64,000 bases of DNA, taken from positions 1 through 64,000 of the forward strand of contig JAKIVS010000001.1 in the NCBI GenBank assembly GCA_022750435.1. Reading direction: 5' to 3'. Under the pieces are notes generated by a model that worked only from the letters and a program-made list of their open reading frames with translations, did no database searches and had not been told where the DNA came from. Made by a program: the position numbers and the translations under genes. Source of the stretch: Thermoplasmata archaeon (GTDB lineage: Archaea > Thermoplasmatota > Thermoplasmata > Lutacidiplasmatales > UBA184). Positions within the stretch are counted from its first letter, which is position 1. Every line of letters begins with the position of its first letter. Positions 35,694 to 43,539 of the stretch are shown piece after piece.

Positions 35694-36581
35694 CTACCCG
35701 TCGACGACGGGTTGGGCGTGTTTGATGAAGTCGCCGCGGCGGAGCTCGCGGATCGCTTCCTGCAGCTCTTCCTGTCGGTTCATGACGATCGGGCCGTACC
35801 AGGCCACGGGCTCGCCGAGCGGCCGACCGGAGACGAGGAGGAAACGGACGCCCTCCGGCCCCGCCTTCACCTCGACCGAGTCCCCGTCGCCGTAGACGGC
35901 GACCGTCCGCGCGGGGATCTCTCGCTTCGCCGCCGGGTCGAACTTCCCCGCCCCCTCGATGGGGTAAGCGAACGTGGTGTGGCCGCGCACCGTCGGGGCC
36001 GAGAACGTCTCGCCGGGCCGGACCGTGACGTCCAGGTAGGTCGGGTCAACCGGAAGGGCGTCGACGGGTCCGACGGCGCCCCGATGCGTTCCGGCCACGA
36101 CCTTCACGACCGTTCCGGCATCGTCCTTGACGATGGGGAACGCCGTGCGGCGGACGCCGCGATACTCGGGGGTGGACATCTTGGATTTCGCCGGCATGTT
36201 GACCCACAGCTGGAACCCGTCGAGCATCCCCTCCATCCGCCGGGGCATCTCCTGATGCAGGATCCCGCTCCCGGAGCTCATCCATTGGACGTCGCCCGAG
36301 TCGATGGTCCCTGTGTTCCCGAGGGTGTCGCCGTGGTCGACCTGGCCGTTCAGCATGTAGGTCACCGTCTCGATCCCCCGATGGGGATGCCAGGGAAAGC
36401 CGGCGACGTAGTCGGCCGGGTCCGAAGACCGGAAATGGTCGAGCAACAGGAACGGGTCGAGCCGCGGGACCTCCGCGTGTCCGAACAGCCGCCGGAGCCG
36501 GACACCCGCGCCCTCCATCGCTTCGAGACCCCCGAACTCCTCCTCCACCGTCCGCACGTTGCTCGTCACGACCCCCACCAC
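35694..36581 (-). CDS. Pirin family protein
   Basis: 295 residues, bicupin fold. The pirin N-terminal motif is DPFLLLDHF near residue 42, and the metal-binding signature is FPWHPHRGIETVTYMLNGQVDHGD near 63-86, followed by SGSGILHQEMP with the further His and Glu ligands. The C-terminal pirin domain (GPIVMNRQEEL) is present. Bacterial pirins act as quercetinases or regulate pyruvate dehydrogenase; the role here is unknown. GTG 36581 lies about 26 nt from a CTTTATCC TATA-like box, giving a leaderless transcript. It is convergent with the KaiC-like gene. Confidence 0.93.
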   Translation of the reverse strand: MVGVVTSNVRTVEEEFGGLEAMEGAGVRLRRLFGHAEVPRLDPFLLLDHFRSSDPADYVAGFPWHPHRGIETVTYMLNGQVDHGDTLGNTGTIDSGDVQWMSSGSGILHQEMPRRMEGMLDGFQLWVNMPAKSKMSTPEYRGVRRTAFPIVKDDAGTVVKVVAGTHRGAVGPVDALPVDPTYLDVTVRPGETFSAPTVRGHTTFAYPIEGAGKFDPAAKREIPARTVAVYGDGDSVEVKAGPEGVRFLLVSGRPLGEPVAWYGPIVMNRQEELQEAIRELRRGDFIKHAQPVVDG

Positions 36582-36695
36582 GCTCGGTACCGGCCAGAGG
36601 GCGGATAAAGTCTCGATAGGGCGAGCCTCACCACCCTACGTTCGGCCTAGTCGGCCGGGGGCCGGCGACGGCGGCTCCCGACTCCAGGGCCGTGC

Positions 36696-37889
36696 CTACG
36701 ACGGGCTGCCCTCGAATTCGATGGTCCGCTCGACCCGGTGCGCTGCGGCCTCGGCCCGGGCCCGCGCCGTGGCCACGTCCGGCCCGCGGGCGACGGCGAC
36801 CCCGAGACGGCGGTCCCGGAATCCCTCGGGCTTTCCGAAGAAGAACAGCCGAGTCTCCGGGGTGGTCAGCGCCTCGAATGCCCCGTCGAACGTCGGCGCC
36901 GGGCCCTCCCCCGGGGAGAGGATCACGTGGGCGGCCGCGGGGACGGTCGCCTCGGGACCCTCGTACGGGAATCCGAGGACCGCACGGGCATGGAGCGCGA
37001 ACTCGCTATTCCACTGACTGGCGAGCGTGACGAGTCCCGTGTCGTGGGGCCGCGGGGAGACCTCGCTGAAGAGGACGTCGGTGCCCCGTACGAACAGTTC
37101 CACTCCGAACATTCCGATTCCGCCCAACCGGTTCGTGACGGCGACGGCGGTTCGGTCCATGGCCGCCTGGACCACCTGCGACACCGCGGCCGGCTGCCAC
37201 GACTCGTGGTAGAGCGTGCCGGGCCGGGCGTGGCCGATCGGGGCCATCGTCGTCGTACCGACCGACCCGTCCGCCCGGAGATGGCGGAGCGTCAGGACCG
37301 TCACCTCCAGGTCGAACCGCACGAATTCTTCGATCATGACCCGTGGGTTGGCGACCCGGCCTCCGGAGGAAGCGTCGCGGTAGGCCGCATCGACCTGTCC
37401 GGTGTCCCGGACGACGCTCATCCCGTGGCCCGAGGAGCTCGTGATCGACTTGAACAGGCAGGGGAACCCGAGACGGTGGGCTGCGGTTCGGGCGTCTCCG
37501 AGTGAGTCGGCGAAGGCGTACCGGGAGGTCGGGACCTTGGCCTTCTCCGCCGCCAGGCGTCGAATCCTCTCCCGGTCCATCGTCGCGCGGGTCGCCTCCG
37601 CCGTCGGAACCACGATCCACCCCTCGGATTCGAGACGCACGAGCTCGGCGGTGTCAATCTGCTCGATCTCCGGTACGATGACGTCCGGCGCCTCGGACTC
37701 GACCACCCGCCGCAGGGCCGCCCCGTCGGTCATCGCGAGGACGTGCGACCGGTGCGCCACCTGCATGGCCGGGGCGTTCTCGTACCGGTCGACCGCGACG
37801 ACCTCCGCGCCGAGGCGCATCGCCTCGAGAGCGACCTCCCGACCGATCTCACCGCTCCCGAGCAGGAGCATCCGGGGAGCGGACCCCAC
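36696..37889 (-). CDS. purT: Formate-dependent phosphoribosylglycinamide formyltransferase PurT
   Basis: About 397 residues, ATP-grasp enzyme that formylates GAR using formate and ATP in purine synthesis. N-terminal MLLLGSGEIGREVALEAMRLG leads to VAVDRYENAPAMQVAHRSHV near 30, then VPEIEQIDTAEL, VPTAEATRATMDRERIRRLAAE, CLFKSITSSSGHGMSVV, and the ATP-site FGVELFVRGTDVLFSEVSPRPHDTGLVTL near 270-300. The start is uncertain: homologs begin GTxLxxxATRVMLLGSGE, and upstream codons read GTPLVGSAPRM, so GTG 37889 or TTG 37892 is chosen. The ORF-track start at 39254 is far too long. Confidence 0.93.
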   Translation of the reverse strand: MGSAPRMLLLGSGEIGREVALEAMRLGAEVVAVDRYENAPAMQVAHRSHVLAMTDGAALRRVVESEAPDVIVPEIEQIDTAELVRLESEGWIVVPTAEATRATMDRERIRRLAAEKAKVPTSRYAFADSLGDARTAAHRLGFPCLFKSITSSSGHGMSVVRDTGQVDAAYRDASSGGRVANPRVMIEEFVRFDLEVTVLTLRHLRADGSVGTTTMAPIGHARPGTLYHESWQPAAVSQVVQAAMDRTAVAVTNRLGGIGMFGVELFVRGTDVLFSEVSPRPHDTGLVTLASQWNSEFALHARAVLGFPYEGPEATVPAAAHVILSPGEGPAPTFDGAFEALTTPETRLFFFGKPEGFRDRRLGVAVARGPDVATARARAEAAAHRVERTIEFEGSPS

Positions 37890-37966
37890 CAAGGGGGTCC
37901 CGAATCGGCCTCGGGGACCTACGCGTACGGTCCGGACAGGGGAGCGCTCGGTCCGACGGGGCGGCG

Positions 37967-38245
37967 TCACCCGTCGTCCGAGATCGCGCGGGGTCTCGGA
38001 ATGACCTTCGGCTGCTCGGCGTCGGTGGTCATGCCCGTCTTCCCCTCGACGATGTCGCAGTCCTGCCAATTGACCCCGACCGTGACCTTCGGGAAGGCGA
38101 CCTTGAGGGTGTAGGTGGCGAGCTTGCCGACCACCAGCCCGTTCGCGCCTTCGACGAGGTTCGGGTTCATGATCGAAAGGTCGCGGGTGAGAATCACTCG
38201 TGTCTTTCCGAAGACGATCCGGTGGAGCTCGGAGCGGTCCTTCAT
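37967..38245 (-). CDS. Small protein of unknown function (92 aa)
   Basis: 92 residues from ATG 38245, starting MKDRSELHRIVFGKTRVILT; the middle reads as beta-rich (GLVVGKLATYTLKVAFPKV, then VGVNWQDCDIVEG). A GGTTTAAGA TATA-like box lies about 35 nt upstream, supporting this start over the longer ORF to 38308. No family is recognised. It lies upstream of purT on the same strand, about 77 nt away, and diverges from the 69-residue gene at 38357. Confidence 0.6.
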   Translation of the reverse strand: MKDRSELHRIVFGKTRVILTRDLSIMNPNLVEGANGLVVGKLATYTLKVAFPKVTVGVNWQDCDIVEGKTGMTTDAEQPKVIPRPRAISDDG

Positions 38246-38356
38246 GGGCCTCGGCGCGCGCGCGATGCGTCGGTTCGCTCTTAAACCCGCGCCGTCGAGG
38301 GCGGCCAAGAAGGCTATTTAGAAGGGACAACGGTGCGGAGGCCGCGCCGGGGCCAA

Positions 38357-38566
38357 ATGGTGGAACGGGTGCGTCCGATCGAGCGGTTGGAAAAGACGGT
38401 CCACCTCCGCATCGACCCGAATGACGAAACCACCACGCTCGAGGACGTTCTTGCCAAGATCCCGGAGCTCCAGAGGAAGCACCCGGACCGGGAGTTCTTC
38501 TTCGACGGGGACGAGTACGCCATCTGCTCCCGCCCCAAGCGCCCCCGTGCCCCGCTCGCCCACTGA
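38357..38566 (+). CDS. Small acidic/basic protein of unknown function (69 aa) ahead of tpiA
   Basis: 69 residues from ATG 38357 (MVERVRPIERLEKTVHLRID). It is predicted alpha/beta, with LEDVLAKIPELQRKHPDREFF, then FFDGDEYAICSRPKR. CTATTTA about 40 nt upstream is a probable TATA box, so the ATG has a leader of about 14 nt; GTG 38333 is too close to the box. Its 3' end overlaps the tpiA start by 20 nt, so the two are co-transcribed. No family is recognised. Confidence 0.6.
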   Translation: MVERVRPIERLEKTVHLRIDPNDETTTLEDVLAKIPELQRKHPDREFFFDGDEYAICSRPKRPRAPLAH

Positions 38567-39281
38567 CCTCGCCCCGTTGGGCGCCCCCGTCCTCGTCCTG
38601 AACCTCAAGGTCTACGCGAACTGCCTCGGGGCAGGGGCGCTCGCCGTGGGCAAACTCCTCGCGGACCGGGCGCGAGCCCGACGCGTCGCGGCCGCCCTTT
38701 GCCCCGCCGCCCCGGACCTGGGCCAACTGGCGACGTCCCTTCGGATCCCCGTCCTGGCTCAGCACGTCGATTCGGTCGATCCGGGCGCGCGGACCGGGAC
38801 GATCATTCCGGAATCTCTCCTCGCGTCGGGGGTCGTCGGGAGCCTGCTCAACCACTCCGAGCACCCCCTCCCCGACGACGAGGTCGGGCGGGCGGTCGCC
38901 CGCCTCCAAGCGCTGGGCCTCGTTCCCTTGGTCTGCGCCAAGGACATCGACGACGCCCGTCGCCTGGCCCGCTTCCACCCGGCGTACCTGGCGGTCGAAC
39001 CCCCCGAGCTGATCGGCGGGGACCGCTCCGTCTCCACCGCTCGGCCGGAAGTCGTCCACGGTACGGTGGAGGCGGTCCACGCCATCGCCCCGGGGACCCG
39101 CGTCCTGTGCGGGGCGGGGGTGCACGACCGCAACGACGTCCGGATCGCTCTCGAGCTCGGGGCCCAGGGAGTCCTGGTGGCGAGCGCGGTGACCAAGGCC
39201 GCGGACCCACGCGAAGCGATCGACGAGCTCCTTGCCGGGTTCCCGGCTGGGCACCCCGGCACCCGACGGCCCGGCCGCTGA
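38547..39281 (+). CDS. tpiA: Triosephosphate isomerase, archaeal short type
   Basis: 244 residues. It interconverts dihydroxyacetone phosphate and glyceraldehyde 3-phosphate. It has VLVLNLKVYANCLG with the N-x-K pair near residue 17, the catalytic His in VLAQHVDSV, Glu in YLAVEPPELIGGD near 150, and the phosphate loop LCGAGVHDRNDV near 190. The length and the VEPPELIG and CGAGV motifs are those of archaeal TIM, an argument for the archaeal origin of the contig. GTG 38547 overlaps the preceding small gene; a ROK glucokinase follows after 13 nt. Confidence 0.93.
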   Translation: MPRSPTDLAPLGAPVLVLNLKVYANCLGAGALAVGKLLADRARARRVAAALCPAAPDLGQLATSLRIPVLAQHVDSVDPGARTGTIIPESLLASGVVGSLLNHSEHPLPDDEVGRAVARLQALGLVPLVCAKDIDDARRLARFHPAYLAVEPPELIGGDRSVSTARPEVVHGTVEAVHAIAPGTRVLCGAGVHDRNDVRIALELGAQGVLVASAVTKAADPREAIDELLAGFPAGHPGTRRPGR

Positions 39282-39294
39282 ACCGGGGGCCCGC

Positions 39295-40284
39295 GTGCCC
39301 GAGTCGGAGAGCGGACCGGCCCCTCTGGTCCTGGGCGTCGACCTCGGCGGTACGAATCTTTCGGGGGCCCTCGTCGGGCCCCACGGACGGCTCCTGACCC
39401 CGCGCGTACGTCACCCGCACACCAACCGGGGCCCGGAGGAGCTTGCCGCCGAGATCGGCGCCCTCGTCGTGTCCATCGGTTCCCGGGCAAAGCGGCCGGT
39501 CGCTGCGGTGGGTGTGGGCGTCGCCGCGCAGGTCGATGAGTCGCACGGGGTCGTGACCTACGCCCCGAATCTTCGTTGGAACGACGTTCCGCTCGGGCCT
39601 CAGCTGGAACGTTCCGTCGGGCTGCCCGTGGCGATCGTGAACGACGCGCGGGCGGCGACGGTCGCCGAATGGCGGTTTGGCGCGGGCAAGGATGTCTCGG
39701 ATCTCTTGGTGGTGTTCGTCGGCACCGGCGTGGGCGGGAGCCTTGTGGCCGGGGGCCGGCTGATGGAAGGCGCCCAAGGGGCGGCGGGTGAGGTCGGGCA
39801 CTCGATCCTGTTCGCGGGGGGTCGCAAGTGCCACTGCCCCGGACGCGGTTGCCTGGAAGCGTACGTCGGGGGGTGGGCGATCGCCGAGCGCGCCCGAGAA
39901 GCCGTCGAGGCGAACCCGGATCACGCGGCCGCCCTGCGTCGTCAGGGGGAGGTCGTCGGATCCTTGGACGCCGACGCCGTGGGTCGCGCGGCCCGCGACG
40001 GCGACCCGCTCGCGCTCGGGCTCGTCGAAGAGACCGCCCGCTGGCTCGGTGAGGGGGTCGCAGGCCTCGTCAACGCCTACAACCCCTCCCGGGTCGTCCT
40101 CGGGGGCGGCGTGGTCGAGGGGTGGCCCGAGCTGCTCCCAGCGGTGGAGCGCGCGATCCGGACCCATTGCCAACCCCCTGCGGCGGGGGCGGAGGTCCGG
40201 CGGGTCGCGTTCGGCCCGAATTCGGTCCTTGTCGGCGCGGCGACGGTCGCTCGGGACCGCCTTCGCCGCCTCGCCCCTACGTAA
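39295..40284 (+). CDS. ROK family glucokinase
   Basis: 329 residues. Phosphate-1 is GVDLGGTNLSGALVG near residue 15, catalytic Asp lies in VAIVNDARAATVAEW near 112, phosphate-2 is VVFVGTGVGGSLV, the zinc motif is GHSILF..GRKCHCPGRGCLEAY near 160-185, and NPSRVVLGGGVVEGW is near 265. This is the ROK hexokinase pattern, with all zinc-binding residues. It probably phosphorylates glucose (or another hexose or ManNAc) in the cytosol. It is in an operon with tpiA and overlaps the convergent comA gene at the 3' end by 8 nt. Confidence 0.9.
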   Translation: MPESESGPAPLVLGVDLGGTNLSGALVGPHGRLLTPRVRHPHTNRGPEELAAEIGALVVSIGSRAKRPVAAVGVGVAAQVDESHGVVTYAPNLRWNDVPLGPQLERSVGLPVAIVNDARAATVAEWRFGAGKDVSDLLVVFVGTGVGGSLVAGGRLMEGAQGAAGEVGHSILFAGGRKCHCPGRGCLEAYVGGWAIAERAREAVEANPDHAAALRRQGEVVGSLDADAVGRAARDGDPLALGLVEETARWLGEGVAGLVNAYNPSRVVLGGGVVEGWPELLPAVERAIRTHCQPPAAGAEVRRVAFGPNSVLVGAATVARDRLRRLAPT

Positions 40285-41275
40285 GCCGGTACTCTCGACG
40301 GCGGGAGTCGACGAGCGAGACCCCCTCGCGGACGAGGCCCTGGCGTCGCAGCGATTCGAGACCGCTTTGGACCGTTCGGCGGGGGAGCCGGGAGAGCCGT
40401 ACGAGCTCGGACTGGTCGAGGCCGCGGTAGGTCTCGAGGAGGAAGTAGAGGAACTTGGTGGCCGGCGGCCCCTTGACGGGTCGGGAGGACCGGATGTTGC
40501 CGAAGGTGTCACCCCGTAGACCGAGCCGCTCGGTGGCGAGGGGAGCGACGGAACTGAGGGCAATGTTCCCCAGGTTCGTTTCGGAACCGAGCTCCTTCAG
40601 AAGGGCGACCTGCTGCGGCTCTTGCGGAGCCTCGAAGATCAGCTCCTCGGTCGGGTGGTCGGCGACAATCGAACGGACCCAATCCCATTTGATGGCCCCC
40701 TCGCCGTCGTAGATCCCGACGCCGCGGCCGGACTCGCGGCTCTCGATGATGACCTTCCGCGGGGAGAGCTCACGGGCGCGGCCGATCCGGTCCAACGTCT
40801 CCCGGAGCGAGAGCTGGTTCTGGGGGTTCTTCTTCCCGACCTCGATGAAGACGTCGAGATGGTGGGACTTGACCTCCTCGGCAAGCTTCGCGATCTGCGC
40901 CGAGGAAAGCTCGATGACCCCGTCCGAGACCTCCACGATGTCAAACCCGAGGTCCTTGGCCTCGCTGATCGCCGCCGAGGCGCGATCTCGGGCGACCGCG
41001 TACTCGAGGAGCGTGCCTCCTGTGGAGACCTCCACGCCCAGCTCGTGGTAGAACTTCACCCGCTTGCGGACGACTTCGCGGGGAAGGAGCAGCGGAAGTC
41101 CCCAGCCGATCTTCACGACGTCGATGTACCGAGCGAGGGGCCGGAGCATCTCCTCCGAAAGCGGGTCGAGTCGGTCGAGGACGTGGGTCAGGCCGACCTT
41201 CCGGGGGCGGACCGGGCTCGGAGGCTCCGACGGAAAGAACGTAGGAACGCCTTTCCTATGCGCAGGAGCTGCCAT
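40277..41275 (-). CDS. comA: Phosphosulfolactate synthase (ComA) fused to a winged-helix domain
   Basis: 332 residues. Residues 1 to about 260 are a ComA-type TIM barrel: KVGLTHVLDRL, YIDVVKIGWGLPLLLP near 55, EVSTGGTLLEYAV, DIVEVSDGVIEL near 120, VFIEVGKKNPQ, and EAPQEPQQVALL. It would add sulfite to phosphoenolpyruvate, the first step of coenzyme M synthesis in methanogens. Residues 265-332 form a winged-helix-like tail (LDQSELVRLSRLPRRTVQSG, then GLVREGVSLVDSRRREYRLT). No ComB, ComC or methanogenesis genes are in the window. ATG 41275 gives a family-like start; the ORF to 42067 is antisense to the next gene. Confidence 0.87.
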   Translation of the reverse strand: MAAPAHRKGVPTFFPSEPPSPVRPRKVGLTHVLDRLDPLSEEMLRPLARYIDVVKIGWGLPLLLPREVVRKRVKFYHELGVEVSTGGTLLEYAVARDRASAAISEAKDLGFDIVEVSDGVIELSSAQIAKLAEEVKSHHLDVFIEVGKKNPQNQLSLRETLDRIGRARELSPRKVIIESRESGRGVGIYDGEGAIKWDWVRSIVADHPTEELIFEAPQEPQQVALLKELGSETNLGNIALSSVAPLATERLGLRGDTFGNIRSSRPVKGPPATKFLYFLLETYRGLDQSELVRLSRLPRRTVQSGLESLRRQGLVREGVSLVDSRRREYRLT

Positions 41276-41428
41276 TCCTTGCCTCGATTGGACGCCGGTA
41301 TCACACGGAATCCCTATTTGACGGCGCCTCCCCGCGTCGCGCTCTCCCCCCCGGCCGCTGGGCGGTTTCGCTGGCGTAACCTGCGGGTTTATGGCGCTCG
41401 GTCCGGTGGGACCCCGGGTTGGGCTAGC

Positions 41429-42073
41429 ATGAAGGTCGGGATCATCGGGTCGGGCGACGTCGCACAGAAGCTGGGCGCAGGGTTCGTCGCGACCGGGCAC
41501 GAGGTCCGGCTGGGGAGCCGAGAGCCGTCGAGCGCGAAGCTGGCCGCGTGGAAGGCTGCCCAGGGGAGCCGGGCCTCGACCGGGTCCTTCGAGGAGGCGG
41601 CCAAGTTCGGCGAGCTGGTCGTCGTGGCGACCCTCTGGACCGGTACGGAGAACGCCCTCAAGATGGCCAATCCCGCGCATCTCGTTGGAAAAACGGTGAT
41701 CGACGCCACGAATCCCCTCGCATTCGCGCCGAATGCCATGCCAGGCCTCGCCCTCGGACACACCGACTCGGGCGGCGAGCAGGTCCAGCGCTGGCTCCCC
41801 GGGGCGCACGTGGTGAAGGCGTTCAACATCGTCGGGAACGAGGACATGTTCCGTCCGAAGTTCCCCGGTGGTCCCCCGGACATGTTCTACTGCGGGAACG
41901 ACGAGGGTGCGAAGAAGACGGTCCACGGGATCCTCGAGTCGTTCGGGTGGTCCCCCGTCGACCTCGGCGGCATCGAGGGGGCCCGCATCCTCGAGCCACT
42001 CTGTCTCCTCTGGGTGTCGTACATGTTCCGCTCCGGATCCCGCAACCACGCCCTGAAGATGCTCCACCGCTGA
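41429..42073 (+). CDS. F420/NADP-dependent oxidoreductase family protein
   Basis: 214 residues. Rossmann start MKVGIIGSGDVAQKLGAGF, then VRLGSREP, VVVATLWTGTENALKM, VIDATNPLAF near 86, VVKAFNIVGNEDMFRPKF near 123, and a C-terminal LEPLCLLWVSYMFRSG. This is the NADPH:F420 oxidoreductase/F420_oxidored family. It could connect NADPH from the pentose phosphate pathway with F420, but many homologs act on other substrates. A GTTTATGG box lies about 38 nt upstream of ATG 41429, leaving a short leader. The gene diverges from comA. Confidence 0.85.
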   Translation: MKVGIIGSGDVAQKLGAGFVATGHEVRLGSREPSSAKLAAWKAAQGSRASTGSFEEAAKFGELVVVATLWTGTENALKMANPAHLVGKTVIDATNPLAFAPNAMPGLALGHTDSGGEQVQRWLPGAHVVKAFNIVGNEDMFRPKFPGGPPDMFYCGNDEGAKKTVHGILESFGWSPVDLGGIEGARILEPLCLLWVSYMFRSGSRNHALKMLHR

Positions 42074-42151
42074 CGGATTCCCGGGGCACTCCGCCGAGGG
42101 GGGTACACGACCGGTCGTTCGGTCCGGAGGACGCTGCCCCGGTAGGTTGAA

Positions 42152-42178
42152 ATATGCATATGCATATGACTATGCATG
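42152..42178. promoter_or_regulatory. Palindromic operator over the vapBC promoter
   Basis: A perfect 16-bp palindrome ATATGCATATGCATAT (42152-42167) is followed by a third ATGCAT (42172-42177) that runs into the vapB start codon. The AT-rich block takes the place of the TATA box and transcription start, so binding of the antitoxin or toxin-antitoxin complex here would block transcription. A related element occurs at 43455-43472. Confidence 0.6.
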
Positions 42179-42391
42179 TCATCCCGGAACGTGGCCATCC
42201 GAAAGGATGTGTACGACGCGCTTCACCGTGAAAAGCGTCCTCAGGAGAGCTTCACCAAGCTGTTCCTTCGATTGCTGAGCCAGCGTGCCCCCCTCGAGCA
42301 GGTCGTCGGCAGCTGGGCGGGTCTCGACCGTCGACGGGCCCATCGTATTGTCCGTTCCCTTCGCGAGGGGGCCCTGCGGAGGGGACCATGA
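42176..42391 (+). CDS. vapB: VapB-type antitoxin
   Basis: 71 residues starting MSSRNVAIRKDVYDALHREK. The N-terminal part has the RHH/UPF0330-like look of archaeal VapB antitoxins (VAIRKDVYDAL...ESFTKLFLRLL), and the C-terminal part is a basic toxin-binding tail (RRRAHRIVRSLREGALRR). It overlaps the PIN toxin gene by 4 nt (ATGA). It should neutralise the toxin and repress the operon through the palindrome overlapping its start codon. Confidence 0.82.
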   Translation: MSSRNVAIRKDVYDALHREKRPQESFTKLFLRLLSQRAPLEQVVGSWAGLDRRRAHRIVRSLREGALRRGP

Positions 42392-42786
42392 AGGGCCTCG
42401 ACACCCCCGTCCTCTTGGAGATCCTCGCTGGGGGCCCGTCGGCGACGAAATTGCTCCGCGGTCTTGCCGGTGAGGAGCTCTGCACGACGGAGGCCAACTT
42501 CTTCGAGCTCGAAACGATCGCCCGGTCGGACCGCGGCGCCGCCCTCGAGCGTCGACTCGCGGCCCTCGAGCGTCTCCGACGGGGTATGACGGTGTTGCCT
42601 CTCGATGAGCGGGCCGGCCGAGCGGCAGCAATCCGGTCCAAAGGCGACCCCCAGGGTCTCCCGACGGACCTCTGGCTCGTTTGGGGCGCTCTCGAAGCGA
42701 ACGGCTGCACCGAGTGGATCACCTCCCCCTCGGCCCTGGTCCCGAAGGGCCCGGGCAAGGTCCGCACGCGGCGAATCAAGACATAG
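42388..42786 (+). CDS. vapC: VapC-type PIN-domain toxin
   Basis: 132 residues, PIN RNase fold. The first acidic residue lies in MKGLDTPVLLEIL (D5), the second in TEANFFELETIA (E40), and the third in LPTDLWLVWGALEANGC (about D93), followed by the final strand CTEWITSPS. Family members cleave tRNA or rRNA when free of VapB. The start overlaps the antitoxin stop. A TATA-like TTATAAA follows directly after the stop codon. Confidence 0.85.
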   Translation: MKGLDTPVLLEILAGGPSATKLLRGLAGEELCTTEANFFELETIARSDRGAALERRLAALERLRRGMTVLPLDERAGRAAAIRSKGDPQGLPTDLWLVWGALEANGCTEWITSPSALVPKGPGKVRTRRIKT

Positions 42787-42826
42787 TGGTTATAAACGCT
42801 CAGGTGCGCGTCTGTGCGTCTTAGTC

Positions 42827-42934
42827 GTGCTACCGGCGCAATCTGAGTCCGATCCGCCGAGGGTAGCTCGAAGAATGGGGTTCCTGGGCCAGGAGGGGGA
42901 GCGGTCCCTCCTCGGGAGCCTCCTCGGCCACTGA
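42827..42934 (+). CDS. Possible leaderless micro-ORF (35 aa)
   Basis: GTTATAAAC (42789-42797) is a strong TATA box lying about 30 nt upstream of GTG 42827, which opens a 35-codon frame starting VLPAQSESDPPRVARRMGF and ending LLGSLLGH before TGA 42932-42934. Spacing fits the leaderless rule seen across the window. It may encode a small protein, or the promoter may drive a non-coding RNA through the hairpin region downstream. Confidence 0.3.
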   Translation: MLPAQSESDPPRVARRMGFLGQEGERSLLGSLLGH

Positions 42935-43081
42935 GGGGCTGGTCCCTTGTTTGCTGGACTAAATCGCCTAGATGCGCGACTATGGGTCGTGAGAGCGGAT
43001 TTGGCACGGATGGACGCCGATGGGGGTCGAGTCTCAACGCCCGGGGGTGGGGTTTGTGACCGAAGTCTCCGTCGAGAAGTT

Positions 43082-43099
43082 GTATAACACGAGTTATAC
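43082..43099. repeat. Perfect inverted repeat GTATAAC-ACGA-GTTATAC
   Basis: Two 7-bp arms around a 4-nt spacer, AT-rich in a GC-rich background. It could be an operator or a recombination core; no gene start follows at a leaderless distance. Confidence 0.6.
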
Positions 43100-43141
43100 G
43101 AACCGATTTCGGGGGGCAACCCGGCCGTCGGCCCACCGTCG

Positions 43142-43183
43142 GAGGGGGCCACCCAGGGTCAGAACGACCATCTGGGCCCCCTC
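43142..43183. repeat. GC-rich hairpin with 9-bp perfect arms
   Basis: GAGGGGGCC (43142-43150) and GGCCCCCTC (43175-43183) are perfect inverted arms. CCAG/CTGG extends the stem after a 2-nt bulge. The loop is about 15-24 nt. It could be part of an untranslated RNA or a remnant of a mobile element end; no poly-T follows. Confidence 0.5.
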
Positions 43184-43454
43184 GGGGGCTGGGTGGGTCT
43201 GGTGGGGCGCTTCCTGAGGGCTGAGAAGACCGCGGCCCATTCGAGCTCAGGGGTGGAAGGACCAACGCGCGACCGTCGGTGGCCGCCACCGCGGCCGATC
43301 CGCCGGATGCGGGTTGGGGACAGATCTGCGCGTGGACGACCGAAGTGTGGGGCTCCGCTACCGGTCCGGGAAGTTGCTGCGTCTACCGGTCTGCCAGTGG
43401 CCCTTGCCCCGTCCGTGGTCGACTCCCATCGATCCATTCCCAGTGTCGTGTATG

Positions 43455-43472
43455 CATATGAGTCTACATATG
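43455..43472. promoter_or_regulatory. CATATG-AGTCTA-CATATG operator-like palindrome
   Basis: Two CATATG hexamers separated by 6 nt. The 5' flank TATGCATATGA matches the vapBC operator sequence TGCATATGA. No antitoxin gene follows; only a 13-codon frame starts inside it. It may be a leftover of a second toxin-antitoxin locus or a second binding site of the same regulator. Confidence 0.4.
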
Positions 43473-43539
43473 TGGACAGTTGAGGAAGCCGACGGGTGAA
43501 TCCGGAATGTTCGGGGGGAGGCTCCGACCTGGCGCAAGC

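Larger units (their letters stand above)
42787..43539. other. Gene-poor 750-nt stretch with inverted repeats
   Basis: No convincing gene of more than 40 codons is present. It holds a TATA box and a 35-codon ORF at its left end, a GTATAAC-ACGA-GTTATAC palindrome, a long GC hairpin, and a second copy of the CATATG operator-like motif at its right end. Both strands have open frames only because the DNA is GC-rich. Confidence 0.6.

Noticed and set aside
42787-43539. CRISPR array or IS element in the repeat-rich gap
   Set aside because: The repeats are single inverted pairs, with no regular spacers, no transposase frame and no target-site duplication that I can see.
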